NCBI GenBank assembly: GCA_037176725.1 | Contig: JAZBRS010000057.1 | Coordinates: forward strand, 91,347,501-91,411,500 | From: Posidonia oceanica | Lineage: Eukaryota; Streptophyta; Magnoliopsida; Alismatales; Posidoniaceae | Reading direction: 5' to 3' | DNA: 64,000 nt | Part shown: one piece after another, positions 9,992 to 20,127 of the stretch | Position numbering within the stretch: position 1 is the first letter of the stretch | How the letters are laid out: each line of letters opens with the position of its first letter | Translations under genes and position numbers: made by a program | The notes under the pieces: generated by a model | What the model was told of the DNA's origin: nothing | The model's database searches: none | The model's input: the letters and a program-made list of their open reading frames with translations, nothing else

Positions 9992-11332
9992 CTAGTCAAC
10001 CCGGGCCTTCTTTGGCTGCCTGGAGTCGGGGAATAGGGGGCCGCCTGGCGGAACTTCGGTGATTGGCCAGAGCTGTCGGACTTCGGCTTCATAATCAGGA
10101 GTGCATCCAGTACCTCTCACAGCTGCAACGTCTGTAGATTGGACCCCGTGCTGCATCAGACTAGCGAGCTTCTTGGTCGGGGCAGTGGTGCTGAGAGGAT
10201 AAGTCTGTAGAAGCTCGGGCGCTGTACTGTCAATGAAGGCGCCCTGCTGGAAGCCGAACTGGCGCATGACCCTGATTGGATGATACTCTACGCCTGCTGT
10301 GAAGCCTGGAAGAATGATCAGCCGCGTGTCACGCGCGCTGAAGAAGATTGTGAATGGCTCTGCTGTAGAGGGAACGATGCGCCAGATCACAGCGTCGTCA
10401 GTCAGTGCTGACAGCCTCTCGTACTCGTCTTTGACGCTCTTGTCTGCTCTGGTACGGGCGCTGCTGCAGTAAGCTTCGAAAGCATGCACTTGAGGGCGTA
10501 GAAGGTCCATCTCTAAATGCGCGGTCAGCCAGACTTGTATGAGTGCTCCGCAACCGTGGAAGTGGCGGCAGCGATGAGAAATGCGGTCCAGCCCGCGATA
10601 AGTCTCTGCCAAGACGACTGGTGCCAGGTCTATGTGCTGGGTCACCACAGCTAGTGCAATTTCTGCGACCTCGATGGCCACTGTCAGTCGGCCATGAGTA
10701 AAGATTAATTCGCCCAGGAAGCGGATGACGAACCCTCGGAGCCACAGCTCATCTCCGAGGTCAGCACGCTTATTCAAGATATCATCAAAGTATGCAAGGC
10801 GAAGCATAGGCTCTGGTCCACTGGTGCAGATCAGGTTCTGTTGGCAAGCTTGAGTGGAGAGCCCAGTCAGTTGGCTCAGGACCCGGAGATGTCCGTCGCG
10901 CCTCATGAAAACAGGCGGCCCCAAGATCTTTGAGAAGCCGCATATCCGACGCACCTCTTCCAGTGTAGGTGTCAGCTCAGTTTTGTTGAAACGGAAGACA
11001 TGGTGCGCCGGCTTCCAGAATCTCGCGGCGGCACACAGAAGGTGGCGGCTGACCTCCACATCAGCAGCCTTTAGCAGCTTGGTTGGTATGCCCCACAGGC
11101 GCAGCTTTTCACAGTCTACTTGGGTGAGCCTGCCGATCCATTCTTGCAGGGTTTCCGAGCAATGTGTGGGAGTCAGCAGAGTAGGAAAACCCATTACACT
11201 TGATTGGAGAGGGACAGGCTGATTACTGCAAGGCTTGAAGGTACCTGCCATCAATAAACAGTCAGATCTCGCAGGTCTGTAATCTTTGACAACAAGCAGA
11301 AACTGAGGCTGATAAAGTAGTTCCATATGCAT
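9992..11332 (-). CDS. DUF7745-like protein encoded 3' of pol (extra ORF of element A)
   Basis: An open frame of 446 residues, in the same direction as gag-pol and about 1.3 kb downstream of it. It resembles the plant DUF7745 family, related in flavour to plant mobile domain proteins. Seen are FWKPAHHVFRFNKTELTPTL near residues 106-125 with an EEVRRICGF continuation, VVLAETYRGLDRISHRC near 240, a conserved HGCGALIQVWL and, towards the end, an ITWR/VIWR motif and EYHPIRVMRQFGF. These match the family's order of motifs. No catalytic site is known, and none is claimed here. It ends with a basic KKARVD tail, possibly nuclear. B encodes the same protein with one frameshift. Differences between the copies mostly leave the protein unchanged, which suggests it was under selection until recently. 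Either ATG (11332 or 6 bases on) could be used. How it is translated is unknown: a spliced RNA, internal initiation or a separate promoter are all possible. Confidence 0.8.
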   Translation of the reverse strand: MHMELLYQPQFLLVVKDYRPARSDCLLMAGTFKPCSNQPVPLQSSVMGFPTLLTPTHCSETLQEWIGRLTQVDCEKLRLWGIPTKLLKAADVEVSRHLLCAAARFWKPAHHVFRFNKTELTPTLEEVRRICGFSKILGPPVFMRRDGHLRVLSQLTGLSTQACQQNLICTSGPEPMLRLAYFDDILNKRADLGDELWLRGFVIRFLGELIFTHGRLTVAIEVAEIALAVVTQHIDLAPVVLAETYRGLDRISHRCRHFHGCGALIQVWLTAHLEMDLLRPQVHAFEAYCSSARTRADKSVKDEYERLSALTDDAVIWRIVPSTAEPFTIFFSARDTRLIILPGFTAGVEYHPIRVMRQFGFQQGAFIDSTAPELLQTYPLSTTAPTKKLASLMQHGVQSTDVAAVRGTGCTPDYEAEVRQLWPITEVPPGGPLFPDSRQPKKARVD

Positions 11333-12653
11333 CTAGGCAAAGTGATAACAGAACATAGCAATTGAGCACTAATAAGCAAGGGGATTCTGCAGCAGCCTTG
11401 CGGACACGGGGGCGAGGGTTGGTAGGAAATCTGGACCAGCGGAGCTTGAGTGTCGTCGATGTGCCTCTGCTGGGGAGAAGTACTGCCTCAGGGCCTGAGC
11501 GTGTTGCAGAGCGGAGAGATTGGCGGAAGGGGAAAGGAAAGAAAGAAGATGCATGAATGCAAGATGCTAGTGATATGCTTATTGGATGAATAAGTATGTT
11601 TGAATGGATGGGTATGCTTGGGTGGATGCTTGAGTGCCCTCAGCGTACGGAGTGCTTTGGTGCCTGCTGTAGAGGAAAGGAGTGGTCCTTGACTCACTGG
11701 GCCCTACTCAGACTCTCGGCTTATTGGTGGCGCTCCGGAACAGGTTGTTGGCATTATACAGGTGGTGATATGGTGAGGACAGGCTACTGGCTGCACTCTC
11801 AGGACCTGCACCTATTCTTTCAGCTCTCTTTTTTTGAAAGGTTTCTCCCTCATAGGTATGCAGTTTTTCTCTGCCCCTAGCTAGGAGAAGGTATGTGCTT
11901 GCTCTTGGGAGGATGTGGTAGACCCCTTTTTCAGGCTCGACATGCTGGGGATCTCTAACGGTGCCTGTGTTTTTTGGGCTACCTTTGCCTTTTTTCTTCT
12001 TCTTTTTTTTGTGTTTTGCTTGCTTTTCTCCTTTTTGTTTTTGTTTTTGTTCAGTCTCTTTTTTTTTCCTTTTTTTTTTTTTTTGTTTTTGCTTGATCTT
12101 TTTCCTCTTTCTTTTTTTTTTTTTCAGGCTTTTGCTATCCCCATTCTGGTGGCAAAAGAAGGGTGCTTGAATTGTAATAGATTTAGGCTTTGGGTCTGTT
12201 GTGTGATGGGTAGAAGGAGCAGGGTTAGACTACACACCCCTATCTCTAGAGCCGGCTTCTGTCTTCGTCTTCTGTTCCTTAGAGGTGCCCAAACCTAGAT
12301 GTCTATTCTCACTTTTTCGAGCTCGCAACCTAACATTTTTTCTCCCTCAGAGGTGTATGTTCTTGCGAGATTGGGCAGTTCGCCTGTCCTTATTGGTGGT
12401 GGCTCCCTCACTTGCTAAGACATCTAAGTAGTGCCAGGTGAGGCAGGGTGACTCTTTCCAGAGCAGGCAAGCACTTCCGGTTGTCATCACCGGGCAGAAG
12501 ATGCGATGTTTGAGAGGATGACGATGATAATTCGAAAAGAAAGAATGCAAGAGTGGAAACGATGATGATGATGATTTGAAGTAGAGTTGAAGCAAGAAGA
12601 CGAGAATGCAAGTGCAGGTGGGAGAAGGGCGTCTGCAACGGGGCCGCTTTCGG
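11333..12653 (-). other. Spacer between gag-pol and DUF7745-like ORF of A, with A-rich tract
   Basis: About 1.3 kb without a supported gene. In sense orientation 12126-11985 is an A-rich, U-free-looking run; B has its counterpart at 42403-42530. The rest is conserved with B (41883-42797 and 47539-47922). The ORFs here are homopolymer translations (poly-Phe/Leu) and are not genes. Confidence 0.6.
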
Positions 12654-14504
12654 CTACTGATAGTATTTCTTCAGATAGCAGAGGTTGACGGGCTCAGACT
12701 GCTCGACATGGTCCATATCCTCAAGAGTTACAGCGCCTCCCGAAAAGATCTGCTTGATCACAAAGAGGCCACGCCAATTGGGTCGGAATTTCCCTCGACC
12801 GTCGGGCAAATGAATGGCGCGCAAGACAAGGTCCCCTGGCTGGAAGTTTCTGGGCTGGACCTTCTTCAAGAATGCTCTGGCCATCCGCTTCTGATAGCAG
12901 CGAGCGTTGTGCATGGCTTGCAATCTGTGCTCATCAATCAAGTTTAGTTGGACGCAGCGGTCTTCGACCCATTCTGCTTCTTCCAACTCAGCTTCCCGCA
13001 GGATCCGCAGAGAGGGGATTTCCACTTCAACAGGTAACACCGCTTCCATTCCGTACACCAGAGAGTACGGGGTGGCTCCTGTAGAGGTCCGGATTGATGT
13101 CCTGTACGCCCAGAGTGCGTACGGGAGCTTGTCGTGCCAATCCTTGTGGATTTCTGCCATTTTTTTCAGGATCTTGACAATGTTCTTGTTTGCAGATTCC
13201 ACTGCTCCGTTCATCTGAGGTCGATAGGGCGAGGATCGATGGTGCTTGATCTTGAGACTTTGCAGGTACTCTTCGATCCTTTTGGCAATGAAGTTTGGGC
13301 CGTTATCAGAGATGACAGAGTGCGGGACCCCATATCGGGCAACATTATTGTTTCTGATAAATTTTTCTGTTGCCGCAGCGGTGACTGTCCTGTAAGAGGC
13401 TGCTTCCACCCACTTGGTAAAGTAATCAATCGCCACCAGAATATAACGATGACCATTTGAAGCAGGAGGGTGGATGGCGCCAATGACATCGATCCCCCAG
13501 GTGGAGAAAGGCCATGGCGAAGACATGTTGTGCAGCTGATGTGGAGGGGCCTTGATGAAGTTACCATGGATTTGACAGTTGTGGCATCTACGCACGAACC
13601 GGCAGCAGTCGGCTTCCATAGTCTGCCAGAAATAACCTTGCAGCATGATTTTCTTGGCCAGGAGGACGCCGTTCATGTGCGGGCCACAGGTCCCCGCATG
13701 CACTTGAAGCATTAGCGTGTCAGCCTCCGATTTGTTCAGGCAGCGTAGTAGCATCTGATTATATGACCTTCTGTACAGCTGCCCAGCCCCTAACACATAC
13801 TTTGACGCCAGACGCGCCAGAGTTCTCTTGTCTGTTGCCGTGGTATCAGGAGGAAAGCTACCAGACTCCAGGAAGGATTTTATGTCTTGATACCAGGGCT
13901 GCCCCTCTGCGGGATCCGCTTCCTCTATGCTCATGTAGTATGCAGGCTGTTCAATGCGAGTGACTGATACATCCACAGTGCTGTCTTCTGAAATGGTGAG
14001 CCAGGATGCCAGAGTTGCTAGTGCGTCCGCATACGCGTTCTTTGCTCTGTTCAGGTACGTGAAGCGGATGCTCTTGAATTCTTCCATCAGCCTCAGCAGG
14101 TGTTCGTGATACGGCACAAGCTTGGGATCTTTTGTCTTCCAATCGCCGTTCACTTGAGAAATCACCAGCATGGCATCGCCGTGCACATGCAGCTTCTGCG
14201 CCTCATGCTCGAGGGCGACTTTCAACCCCAGGATGCACGCTTCGTACTCTGCTTCGTTGTTTGTGCAGGTGAAAGTCAGCTTCCTTGCGAAAGGAGTCAT
14301 CTGTCCTTGGGGCGTGGTCAGCACTGCGCCTACGCCTCGGCCCTTCTTGTTGACTGCACCATCAAAATAGAGCTGCCACTCCTCTGCTTCTTCAGGATCT
14401 TTCTGCTCAGTGTCCTCCATTGCAAAAAGAATGTCTTCATCAGGGAACTGCGTCTGGAGGGGTTGGTATTCAGGCAGAGGAAGGTCAGCAAGATGGTCTG
14501 CCAT
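12654..14504 (-). CDS. Second (captured) RNase H and integrase, element A
   Basis: 616 residues. At about 40-170 is the additional RNase HI that marks Tat/Ogre elements. It keeps its four acidic residues: YFDGA, NNEAEYEA, VHGDAMLV, YADALAT. The integrase follows, with an HHCC zinc motif (HAGTCGPH near 268 and CHNC near 310) and a DDE core (WGIDVIG, VISDNGPNF, NGAVESANKN). A YGMEAVLPVEVEIPS tail motif follows, then a C-terminal domain with PGDLVLRAI. There is no chromodomain, as expected of the non-chromovirus branch. It is open throughout, so this half of A could be functional if translated. Confidence 0.92.
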   Translation of the reverse strand: MADHLADLPLPEYQPLQTQFPDEDILFAMEDTEQKDPEEAEEWQLYFDGAVNKKGRGVGAVLTTPQGQMTPFARKLTFTCTNNEAEYEACILGLKVALEHEAQKLHVHGDAMLVISQVNGDWKTKDPKLVPYHEHLLRLMEEFKSIRFTYLNRAKNAYADALATLASWLTISEDSTVDVSVTRIEQPAYYMSIEEADPAEGQPWYQDIKSFLESGSFPPDTTATDKRTLARLASKYVLGAGQLYRRSYNQMLLRCLNKSEADTLMLQVHAGTCGPHMNGVLLAKKIMLQGYFWQTMEADCCRFVRRCHNCQIHGNFIKAPPHQLHNMSSPWPFSTWGIDVIGAIHPPASNGHRYILVAIDYFTKWVEAASYRTVTAAATEKFIRNNNVARYGVPHSVISDNGPNFIAKRIEEYLQSLKIKHHRSSPYRPQMNGAVESANKNIVKILKKMAEIHKDWHDKLPYALWAYRTSIRTSTGATPYSLVYGMEAVLPVEVEIPSLRILREAELEEAEWVEDRCVQLNLIDEHRLQAMHNARCYQKRMARAFLKKVQPRNFQPGDLVLRAIHLPDGRGKFRPNWRGLFVIKQIFSGGAVTLEDMDHVEQSEPVNLCYLKKYYQ

Positions 14505-14507
14505 GGC

Positions 14508-14828
14508 CTAACCCTTCATGGATTTCTGTGTGACAAAGGTGATGTCGTATTGAGACAATAACACCTGCCACTTGGCACATCTGCCCACCATGGCCGACTT
14601 CTGAAAGAGGAATTGGATGGGATCATGCCGGCATAAGAGCTGCACTGGGTATGCCATCAAGTAGTGTCTCAGCTTCTGTGCAGCCCAGACAAGGGACAGG
14701 CAAGTCTTCTCTAGTGTTGTGTACCTGGCTTCACATTCATTAAATTTCTTGCTCAGGTAGTAGATGGCGCGCTCCTTTCTACCAGATTCGTCATGTTGGC
14801 CCAAGACAGCACCCATGGAATGCTGCAT
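14508..14828 (-). CDS. Native Ty3-type RNase H segment, element A
   Basis: About 106 residues between two TAG codons: HSMGAVLGQHDESGRKERAI, YLSKKFNECEARYTTLEKTC and WAAQKLRHYLMAY are the hallmarks of the RNase H following Ty3 RT. The first catalytic Asp of the family (in LxxDAS) is replaced: both copies read LSTxQHS here. In Tat/Ogre elements this first RNase H is commonly degenerate and the second one active. Confidence 0.8.
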   Translation of the reverse strand: MQHSMGAVLGQHDESGRKERAIYYLSKKFNECEARYTTLEKTCLSLVWAAQKLRHYLMAYPVQLLCRHDPIQFLFQKSAMVGRCAKWQVLLSQYDITFVTQKSMKG

Positions 14829-14837
14829 GGTAGAAAG

Positions 14838-17800
14838 CTAGAGAAGCAAAGGTCTCCCTGGCGTAGGCGGGACCAGGACAGGAGGCTTGATCAATAGCTG
14901 CTTGATCTTGGCAAATGCAGCTTGACACTCCTCGCTCCAGTGAATCTGCGCATTCTTCTTCAAGAGCTTGAATATGGGTTCACAGATGGGTGTAAGCTGT
15001 GCAATGAAGCGACTGATATATTGTAAACGCCCAAGCAGACTTCTGACTTCTTTTTCAGTCCTGGGGGGTGGCATGTCCACGATGGCTTGTGCTTTCAACG
15101 GGTCCACCTCAATCCCCCTTTGGCTAACAATGTAGCCGAGCAATTTGCCAGAAGATACCCCGAATACGCACTTCTTGGGATTCAAGCGCAGCTTGTACTT
15201 CCGTAGACGGTCAAAGAGCTTTCTGAGACAGGCAAGATGATCCTCGGGCTCTTTGGTTTTGGCAATCATATCGTCTACATAGACCTCCACTTCTTGGTGC
15301 ATGAGGTCGTGGAATAGCGCAGTCATGGCCCTCTGATAGGTTGCACCAGCATTCTTCAGGCCGAACGGCATGACTTGGTAGCAGAAGACTCCCCAAGGGG
15401 TGATGAATGAAGTCTTTTCCATGTCTTCTTCTGCCATCTTGATCTGATTGTATCCAGAGAAGCCGTCCATGAAGGAGAGCATTTTGTGGCCCGCTGTATT
15501 GTCGACTAGGACGTCAATGTGGGGCAATGGAAAGTCGTCCTTGGGACTCGCCTTGTTCAGGTCCCTGTAGTCGATGCAGATTCGGATTCGGCCATCCTTC
15601 TTGGGCACAGGTACAATGTTTGCCAGCCATTCAGGATAAAGAACGACCTTCAGAAAGTTGACTCCCAGCTGCTTCATTATCTCTTCTTTGATCATGAGCA
15701 GCCACTGCGGTCGCCATCTTCTTAGCTTCTGCTTTACTGGCTTGGCATCTGGATTTAATGGCAGATTGTGCACCACTATCTCTATGTCAAGGCCGACCAT
15801 ATCTTCATAACTCCAGGCGAAGACATCCGCATATTCTTTCAGGAATGTGATGAATTCAGCTCGAGCCTGGGCGGACAGCTGGGCACTGATGCAAACTTCT
15901 TGGACTTCCTTAGCTGTGCCAATGTTAACAACCTCCGTTTCTTCTTCAACATGGAGGTTGGGGCCTTCTGGGTCGTCGTCATAGGGCCGGAACTCGGGCA
16001 AAGGTTCGTCAGTCTCATCCATGCCCGCATCATCCTCTTCTCCATAAGCAACAAGTTCTGAGAGGATCTCTTTCTCAAAAGAGGGACTTGTGATGTCGAA
16101 AGAGTGCATGTGTTCCGCTGCTTGGCCCTGGTGACGCTTCAGGATGGTCACGCTTACTCGAGTATTCTTGTAGCTTCGGTGCGCGACCTCCGTCCCAGCA
16201 ACTCCTTCTGCTGTTTGCTCTGGCCTGACTGACTCTGCTAAGTGCTCTGTTGATTCTGCTGAGGGTTCAACTGACTCTGCTGCTGATACTGCTGACTGCT
16301 CTGCCGACTGTGCTGCTGAGGCTGCTGAGGCATTCTGCTCTGCTACTGCTGCATCAACTGCTGATGCTCCCCCCTCTAGGTCTTCTAGTGCGCTCGTGGA
16401 GGATATGCCGGACTGGCGGCTGGTTTGGTTACTGCCGCTCGATGCATTGCTCAGGTGAGGCATGGGTTGTACAAACCACCTAGACCCGCCTTCAGGTTGA
16501 AGAGTGATGAGCTCATCTGGTCTAGAGGAGTCCGGCGCTGCTGAGTCTTCTAGGACCATGATAGAAGCATGGTTCTCTTGCAGAGGAGGATCCGTAACTA
16601 CGGCTTTTTCTTTCCTTTCTGCAGCTTGATGGTCTGCCAGGTCTTCTGCTATCGACTTGATCTGTTCTTGATAAAGCAACTCTAAGTCGGACATCCAAGA
16701 ATCGACCTGGGCTTCTATCGCCACTCCTTCTTCGTCTGAGGGGGAGTCGACGTAGTAGGTGCCGGGGGCCTGCGGCACTGGCCCGGCTGCAAGATGGATC
16801 GCCGCCCTTGGAGTCTGCATGATCTGGTTCACGGGCGCGTCTGCTGATGGTAGTTCAGATGTAGAAGGCCCAAATAGACAGGCCAGCGGTGCTACTGATG
16901 AATAAGCTTCCAGGGTCACTGTCGGAGAGTAAGCAGGGGTGCTCTTTGGAGGGCTCAAGGGCCCGGAGGATGTAGTGCTCAGTTGGCCTTTTGTATCGGG
17001 CCGTAACTGAGAGAGCGCAGCCTCTGACGCCATAGGGTCTTGCCAAGAGAGCTGCTGCAGGTTGTCAGGAGAATGCGGAGCGGACTGCGCCAGCTGCATT
17101 CCTGAAGATGATGCTGAAGGAGCGGGCTGGGCCACGCTGCTGACTGAGTTGATAGACTGCCCCTCCAGAGATGGGGGCAGTGGCACTGATGTGTCTGTGA
17201 CCGCTGGTAGCATACTTGGTTCTGCCAAGAGGAGTGTCTCTGACTCCTGCACTGCTGCTGACTGTTCTTGGAGAACTGGTGTGGCTGCTGAAGGATGAGA
17301 ACTTGCATCTGCCACAGAACCTGCTGAGCTGCCTGCTGTTTCTGCCAGAGGGAGAGCTAAATAATCTGACTGTGGGGCCTCTGCTCTGACCACTGTTTCT
17401 GCTGAGTTGATTGGGACTGCCTCTGTTGCATCAGACTGCTCCTCATCCGAGTAGTAGTCCTCAATACACACCCAATCCTCTGCCGGCGCTGTGGCTTGGT
17501 AGTCGGTTGATCCCAGAATTCCTGCACTGGTAAAGTTAGTGAGGTCTCTGGGGATGGCTGGCGCACGATCTTTGAGTTGGAAGCAGTGATCTTCGTTGAG
17601 CTTTGGTTCGTAGCCAAGACCTTCAGACTTCCTTCGCTCCACTGCTACGATCGGCTCCGCGATCCCTTGGCCGTGACGCCCAAGTGGCGTACCCTTTATG
17701 TAACCCCACCTGTGACATACATTCTCGACCATTCGAAAGGGGTTGCTATGAACGGTCAAGGAGTTGACACATTCAAGATCAGGAACGAAGTTAACTGGCT

Positions 17801-17951
17801 CGCACCGGTTAACGCGATAGAGGGCTTCAGAAGTCTCGGGGTCAAACGGGATGGATTGCGAAGACACGGGAGAGACTGCTTCAATCCGCTCCTTCTCAAA
17901 GTTCTCCGCCATGACGACAATGACATCATCGCCACGACGGTACTTTATCAT
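14838..17951 (-). CDS. Protease tail, G-patch-like motif, linker and reverse transcriptase, element A
   Basis: The first about 115 residues finish the protease region and include a degenerate G-patch-like stretch (GYIKGTPLGRHGQGIAEP, then GLGYEP). Residues about 120-720 are a Ser/Ala/Glu/Gln-rich, mostly acidic linker without a recognised domain, containing short SAES-type repeats. From about 730 the Ty3-type RT begins (PVKQKLRRWRP, IRICIDYRDLNKASP, FMDGFSGYNQI, MPFGLKNAGATYQR), with the YVDD active site near residue 890 and LGYIVSQRGIEV after it. It ends at a TAG at the start of the native RNase H, where B has Tyr. Confidence 0.9.
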   Translation of the reverse strand: MIKYRRGDDVIVVMAENFEKERIEAVSPVSSQSIPFDPETSEALYRVNRCEPVNFVPDLECVNSLTVHSNPFRMVENVCHRWGYIKGTPLGRHGQGIAEPIVAVERRKSEGLGYEPKLNEDHCFQLKDRAPAIPRDLTNFTSAGILGSTDYQATAPAEDWVCIEDYYSDEEQSDATEAVPINSAETVVRAEAPQSDYLALPLAETAGSSAGSVADASSHPSAATPVLQEQSAAVQESETLLLAEPSMLPAVTDTSVPLPPSLEGQSINSVSSVAQPAPSASSSGMQLAQSAPHSPDNLQQLSWQDPMASEAALSQLRPDTKGQLSTTSSGPLSPPKSTPAYSPTVTLEAYSSVAPLACLFGPSTSELPSADAPVNQIMQTPRAAIHLAAGPVPQAPGTYYVDSPSDEEGVAIEAQVDSWMSDLELLYQEQIKSIAEDLADHQAAERKEKAVVTDPPLQENHASIMVLEDSAAPDSSRPDELITLQPEGGSRWFVQPMPHLSNASSGSNQTSRQSGISSTSALEDLEGGASAVDAAVAEQNASAASAAQSAEQSAVSAAESVEPSAESTEHLAESVRPEQTAEGVAGTEVAHRSYKNTRVSVTILKRHQGQAAEHMHSFDITSPSFEKEILSELVAYGEEDDAGMDETDEPLPEFRPYDDDPEGPNLHVEEETEVVNIGTAKEVQEVCISAQLSAQARAEFITFLKEYADVFAWSYEDMVGLDIEIVVHNLPLNPDAKPVKQKLRRWRPQWLLMIKEEIMKQLGVNFLKVVLYPEWLANIVPVPKKDGRIRICIDYRDLNKASPKDDFPLPHIDVLVDNTAGHKMLSFMDGFSGYNQIKMAEEDMEKTSFITPWGVFCYQVMPFGLKNAGATYQRAMTALFHDLMHQEVEVYVDDMIAKTKEPEDHLACLRKLFDRLRKYKLRLNPKKCVFGVSSGKLLGYIVSQRGIEVDPLKAQAIVDMPPPRTEKEVRSLLGRLQYISRFIAQLTPICEPIFKLLKKNAQIHWSEECQAAFAKIKQLLIKPPVLVPPTPGRPLLL

Positions 17952-20085
17952 TCGATGGAGGGTCGAAGGAAGGACCTGATGCTTGTGGAGTCAAGGGCGC
18001 CCAAGTAGAATTGAAGTTAGGCTTCAAGTCGACGACATAGAATTCTACGTCGAAGACGACCGGACCGATAGCCAGAGGGATAACCAGAATCCCTAGAGCG
18101 TCATGGTGAGTGTTGTCAAAAGCAGTCATTCCCTTCACGGCTGGCGTGATATCCTCGGCTTTGAATCCGAGCTTGGTTGCTGTACGCAAGGGGCAGACAT
18201 TAAGGCCTGACCCGTTATCAACTAGTGTTAGGGGAATGCGAAAGTTTTTGAACTGCACCGTGACGAATAGGGGCTGGTTGTGATTAATCCCTGCCGGAGG
18301 CAGCTCATCACTCGTAAAAGAGATGACCTGGGGCTCCGCGATTAACCCAACCATGCTCTCCAAGGCAGAAGGCTCAATGGACTTGGACACACGAGCGGCC
18401 TGGAACACGCGAAGAAAAGCCTCGCGGTGCTCGGCAGAAGTGTGGATCAAATCCCAGATGGAGATGTCGGCTTTGACCTTCTTAAGCTGGGAGGTTAGGT
18501 CTGCTTTAGGTTGGCTTCTCCTAGCAGCTGGAGGGGTGATTCTAGTAGGTTCTACAGGGGTGGTGACAGGAAGCTGGGTTACTACAGGTTGGCTAGGGAT
18601 TTGGCTAACTACAGGCTGATCCGGGGTTGGATCTGCTAAGGGTTGGCCTGAGGGTGGGGGTATAACAGGTCCAGGGTGAGTTGGCCTAGTTGCCGGTGCT
18701 GGGGGCCTATAAACCCTCCCCGATCGCCACATTTCTGTGGCGTAGCTGTAAGGGATGCGATGGGTGTCCAAGGTCAAATCAATGACGACTGGAGCATGTG
18801 CTGCGAGCACAGGAGGGGGTACAGGGGGACCTACAGGATGTTGAGGTCTATCTAGGGGATATGGTTGTTGGGGTGGGAAGGCCGGCGCAGGTTGAGGTCT
18901 GCCTAGAAGGTGTAGCTGAGGCCACCCTAAAAGGTGGATGGGAGAACTAGGCTGGGCTCTGGCTAAGAGGTGTACAGGAGATTGAGCCTGAGGGAGCACG
19001 GTGGGGGGCGCGAGAGGGCGCTCCGGCCTAGCACGCGGTCGGATCAAATGGATTCCCGACTCCGAGCCGGCAACTGCCGCCAGATAGAGACTGACTGGGA
19101 AAGGCTCAGAGGTGTCAGAGATAAGATCAGAAGGGTCGACCACAGAGGTAGCAGGCCCAGAGGGAAAGACAGAGTGGACGCCTGCGGTTCCCGCCCCTCC
19201 TGGATAAGAGTGCTCCGGTAAAGGTTGGCGGACGATGCCAGAATGCGGGGGAACAGCTGGAGATGCAGATGCATGAGTGCGTGCTTGAGTGGATGCCTCG
19301 TGCGTGTCGATCACAATCGTTCCCGATTCGATCAGGTCCTGAATCGCGTTCCGCAGGGAGAAGCAATTGTCCGTCGAATGCCCGACGCTTCGATGGAAAT
19401 TGCAGAAGAGGTCCGGCCTAAACCAATGCGGCAGAGGGCTTGGCGGCGGACGAACCTCCGGGAACTTCAGGAGTGATGCCACCTTCGGCAAGATGACCGT
19501 GAGTGGTTCCACCAGTGGGGTGAAATTCCTCCTCTCAGCGGGTGGTCTTCTTTGCCTTGGGTATGAGCCTTGCTGGGCCGGTGCGGCAGGATAGACCGGT
19601 CTAGCGGTGGTAGTGATGTGCGGTGTGTGCGGGTTCCTAGGTGCAGGAGTGTACACCATCTGAGCTGAGGCAGGCCGAGACGGCAAGCGAACAGGCACAG
19701 CAGGAGAATCGACGAATGCAACAGCGGGTTTCGGCAAATCCTTCCTCTTCGGGCGGTTGTTGTTGCTGCCGCTGTTGTTGCTGTTGGAGGCGCTGCTGTT
19801 GGCACTATTGCTACTGATCGCTGCCTGCTTAGCGAACGCAGAGAGAGCCGGGAAGTTGCCACTCCGCAAAGAACTCTCCACGCGCGCTCCAGCTTTGATG
19901 AGTGCCGCAAAAGTAGTGACTGGCTGAATGCTAAGCAGAGCCCCGAGAGACGGCTGCGCCCCTTTGATAACGATCTCGATAGATTCCTCGTCAGAGGGTC
20001 TATCTCGAACCTGAGAGGCAAGGGCGCGCCAGCGGCCGACGTACTCCCCGAACGGCTCGCTAGAGTTCTGCTTAATTGCGATCAA
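17926..20085 (-). CDS. Gag C-terminal half, zinc knuckle and protease, element A
   Basis: Residues 1-65 finish the gag core. At about 226-240 there is a CX2HX4HX4C zinc knuckle (CNFHRSVGHSTDNC) of the variant type usual in Tat gags, for RNA binding. A long Pro-rich stretch follows with repeated VHLLARAQ / LHLLGRPQ words. At about 590-690 is the retropepsin-like domain with VDNGSGLNV as active site; the Asp is kept and Asn replaces the usual Thr/Ser. Homology to B stops near 18005, where two bases are missing in A; the last residues are out of frame. Confidence 0.85.
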   Translation of the reverse strand: MIAIKQNSSEPFGEYVGRWRALASQVRDRPSDEESIEIVIKGAQPSLGALLSIQPVTTFAALIKAGARVESSLRSGNFPALSAFAKQAAISSNSANSSASNSNNSGSNNNRPKRKDLPKPAVAFVDSPAVPVRLPSRPASAQMVYTPAPRNPHTPHITTTARPVYPAAPAQQGSYPRQRRPPAERRNFTPLVEPLTVILPKVASLLKFPEVRPPPSPLPHWFRPDLFCNFHRSVGHSTDNCFSLRNAIQDLIESGTIVIDTHEASTQARTHASASPAVPPHSGIVRQPLPEHSYPGGAGTAGVHSVFPSGPATSVVDPSDLISDTSEPFPVSLYLAAVAGSESGIHLIRPRARPERPLAPPTVLPQAQSPVHLLARAQPSSPIHLLGWPQLHLLGRPQPAPAFPPQQPYPLDRPQHPVGPPVPPPVLAAHAPVVIDLTLDTHRIPYSYATEMWRSGRVYRPPAPATRPTHPGPVIPPPSGQPLADPTPDQPVVSQIPSQPVVTQLPVTTPVEPTRITPPAARRSQPKADLTSQLKKVKADISIWDLIHTSAEHREAFLRVFQAARVSKSIEPSALESMVGLIAEPQVISFTSDELPPAGINHNQPLFVTVQFKNFRIPLTLVDNGSGLNVCPLRTATKLGFKAEDITPAVKGMTAFDNTHHDALGILVIPLAIGPVVFDVEFYVVDLKPNFNSTWAPLTPQASGPSFDPPSNDKVPSWR

Positions 20086-20127
20086 GTCCGCCCTCTTTGG
20101 GACCAGATCGAGGTTGAAGGAGTATTG

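Noticed and set aside
11985..12140. Polypyrimidine run ending TTTTTTCAGGC, like a 3' splice site
   Set aside because: It is on the strand antisense to element A. In sense it is the A-rich tract.
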